Shown here in pieces: positions 63,496 through 64,000 of a stretch of 64,000 bases of DNA. The notes under the pieces were generated by a model that made no database searches, was not told where the DNA came from, and saw only the letters and a list, made by a program, of their open reading frames with translations. A program made the translations under genes and the position numbers. The stretch's first letter is position 1. The number at the start of each line of letters is the position of its first letter. Source of the stretch: Catenovulum sediminis (lineage in GTDB: Bacteria > Pseudomonadota > Gammaproteobacteria > Enterobacterales > Alteromonadaceae); assembly GCF_040270295.1 (NCBI RefSeq), contig NZ_JBELOE010000080.1. One strand, 5' to 3'.

Positions 63496-64000
63496 TTATG
63501 GGCACTCAATACATAAAGTGTATTGCCCTTTTGGATCGTTCCATTCACTGATAGCTTTCACATTTTGTATCAACTTTACCAGTTCTTGTTGTACGGGTAC
63601 TGTTTTGCTCTTTGTAGTGGGATCCGCAAACCATGCATATGCCTGTCCTAACATTTCTTTGATAAATTGTTGCTGTGGGCTCAGCTCAGCTTCTATTAAT
63701 TTGGTTGAATAGTTTTCTAAACCCGCTAACTCTGCAGCGGCCTCTATAGCTTGTGACATATTGCCAAGATGATCAACTAAGCCCAATTGTTGTGCTTGCT
63801 CACCAATCCAAATTCGACCTTGTGCTACTTTATTCGCTTCTTCAATCGTCATATTTCTATTCTGCGAGACGAGTTGCAGGAAGCGCTGGTACACTCTTTC
63901 AGTACTTTTCTGTAAGATGTTTTGTACTCTATCTTCAATCGGCACGGCAGGGTGCAATACTGGCCACTCGGTTGTTGAAATACCATCAGCGTGAATACCT
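63496..64000 (-). CDS. sppA: SppA, signal peptide peptidase (protease IV), C-terminal part
   Basis: The frame runs off the right edge of the window, so only the last 167 or so residues are seen. The sequence GIHADGISTTEWPVLHPAVP, then STERVYQRFLQLVSQNRNMT, VAQGRIWIGEQAQQLGLVDHLG and AIEAAAELAG, matches the C-terminal half of long-form SppA, a membrane-bound serine protease that degrades cleaved signal peptides. The catalytic Ser and Lys lie outside the window. A TTG at 63957 is an internal codon and not the start. It is convergent with secF. Confidence 0.9.
   Translation of the reverse strand, partial: GIHADGISTTEWPVLHPAVPIEDRVQNILQKSTERVYQRFLQLVSQNRNMTIEEANKVAQGRIWIGEQAQQLGLVDHLGNMSQAIEAAAELAGLENYSTKLIEAELSPQQQFIKEMLGQAYAWFADPTTKSKTVPVQQELVKLIQNVKAISEWNDPKGQYTLCIECP

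Noticed and set aside
63496..63957. A short complete protein starting with TTG at 63957
   Set aside because: The frame stays open to the window edge and the upstream residues (GIHADGISTTEW) match SppA. It is the 3' part of a longer gene.

Overview
The window reads as a chromosomal segment of a marine gammaproteobacterium of the Alteromonadales, low in GC. Three things point there. Several blocks have the usual gammaproteobacterial gene order (icd | rluE-nudJ-mnmA-hflD-purB; DUF2062 | comEC-msbA-lpxK-ycaR-kdsB; queA-tgt-yajC-secD-secF; prfB-lysS). A GlcNAc/chitin catabolic island is controlled by a LacI-type NagR. A fragment of an agarase-like GH16 enzyme sits at the left edge. A Catenovulum-like agar degrader would fit, but the genus is a guess.

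Layout. 1-2642: a truncated GH16 gene, a PPOX-family protein and ruvX/yqgE, bracketed by two near-identical copies of a short MITE-like repeat; only the second copy is complete in the window. 2640-5970: divergent metR/metE with MetR-type operators between them. 6176-8205: a two-gene operon of a chemoreceptor without a periplasmic sensor domain and a membrane-anchored NIT-like protein. 8226-8828: a YihX-like HAD phosphatase.

8859-23925 is the NagR regulon: a tryptophan-halogenase-like flavoprotein, nagR, a TonB-dependent receptor, a GH20 beta-hexosaminidase, nagK, nagB-II, nagA, a sodium:solute symporter and a Cache-domain chemoreceptor. Five copies of a 14-bp palindrome (TGACAGCGCTGTCA and variants) lie at promoters of these genes. 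They tie receptor-mediated oligosaccharide uptake, periplasmic cleavage, inner-membrane uptake, phosphorylation, deacetylation, deamination and chemotaxis to one repressor. The halogenase-like gene has its own site.

23926-42418 is mostly housekeeping: ychJ, pfkA, fldB, ogt-xerD, dps, comEC, msbA-lpxK-ycaR-kdsB, monomeric icd, and rluE to purB. 42651-47762 is a tight pair of a TonB-dependent receptor and a CHASE hybrid histidine kinase. 47782-49977 holds a bicupin, a SRPBCC protein and a single-domain voltage-gated channel with an acidic, calcium-channel-like filter. 50097-57482 holds roxA, prfB with its programmed frameshift, lysS, a diguanylate cyclase, an Lrp-family regulator and leuA. 57483-57977 contains a probable non-coding RNA on the minus strand (promoter, about 110 nt without AUG, strong terminator). 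The window ends with queA-tgt-yajC-secD-secF and the C-terminal part of sppA, cut by the right edge. No rRNA, tRNA, CRISPR array or transposase gene was seen.

All calls come from reading the sequence and family knowledge. No database search was run.
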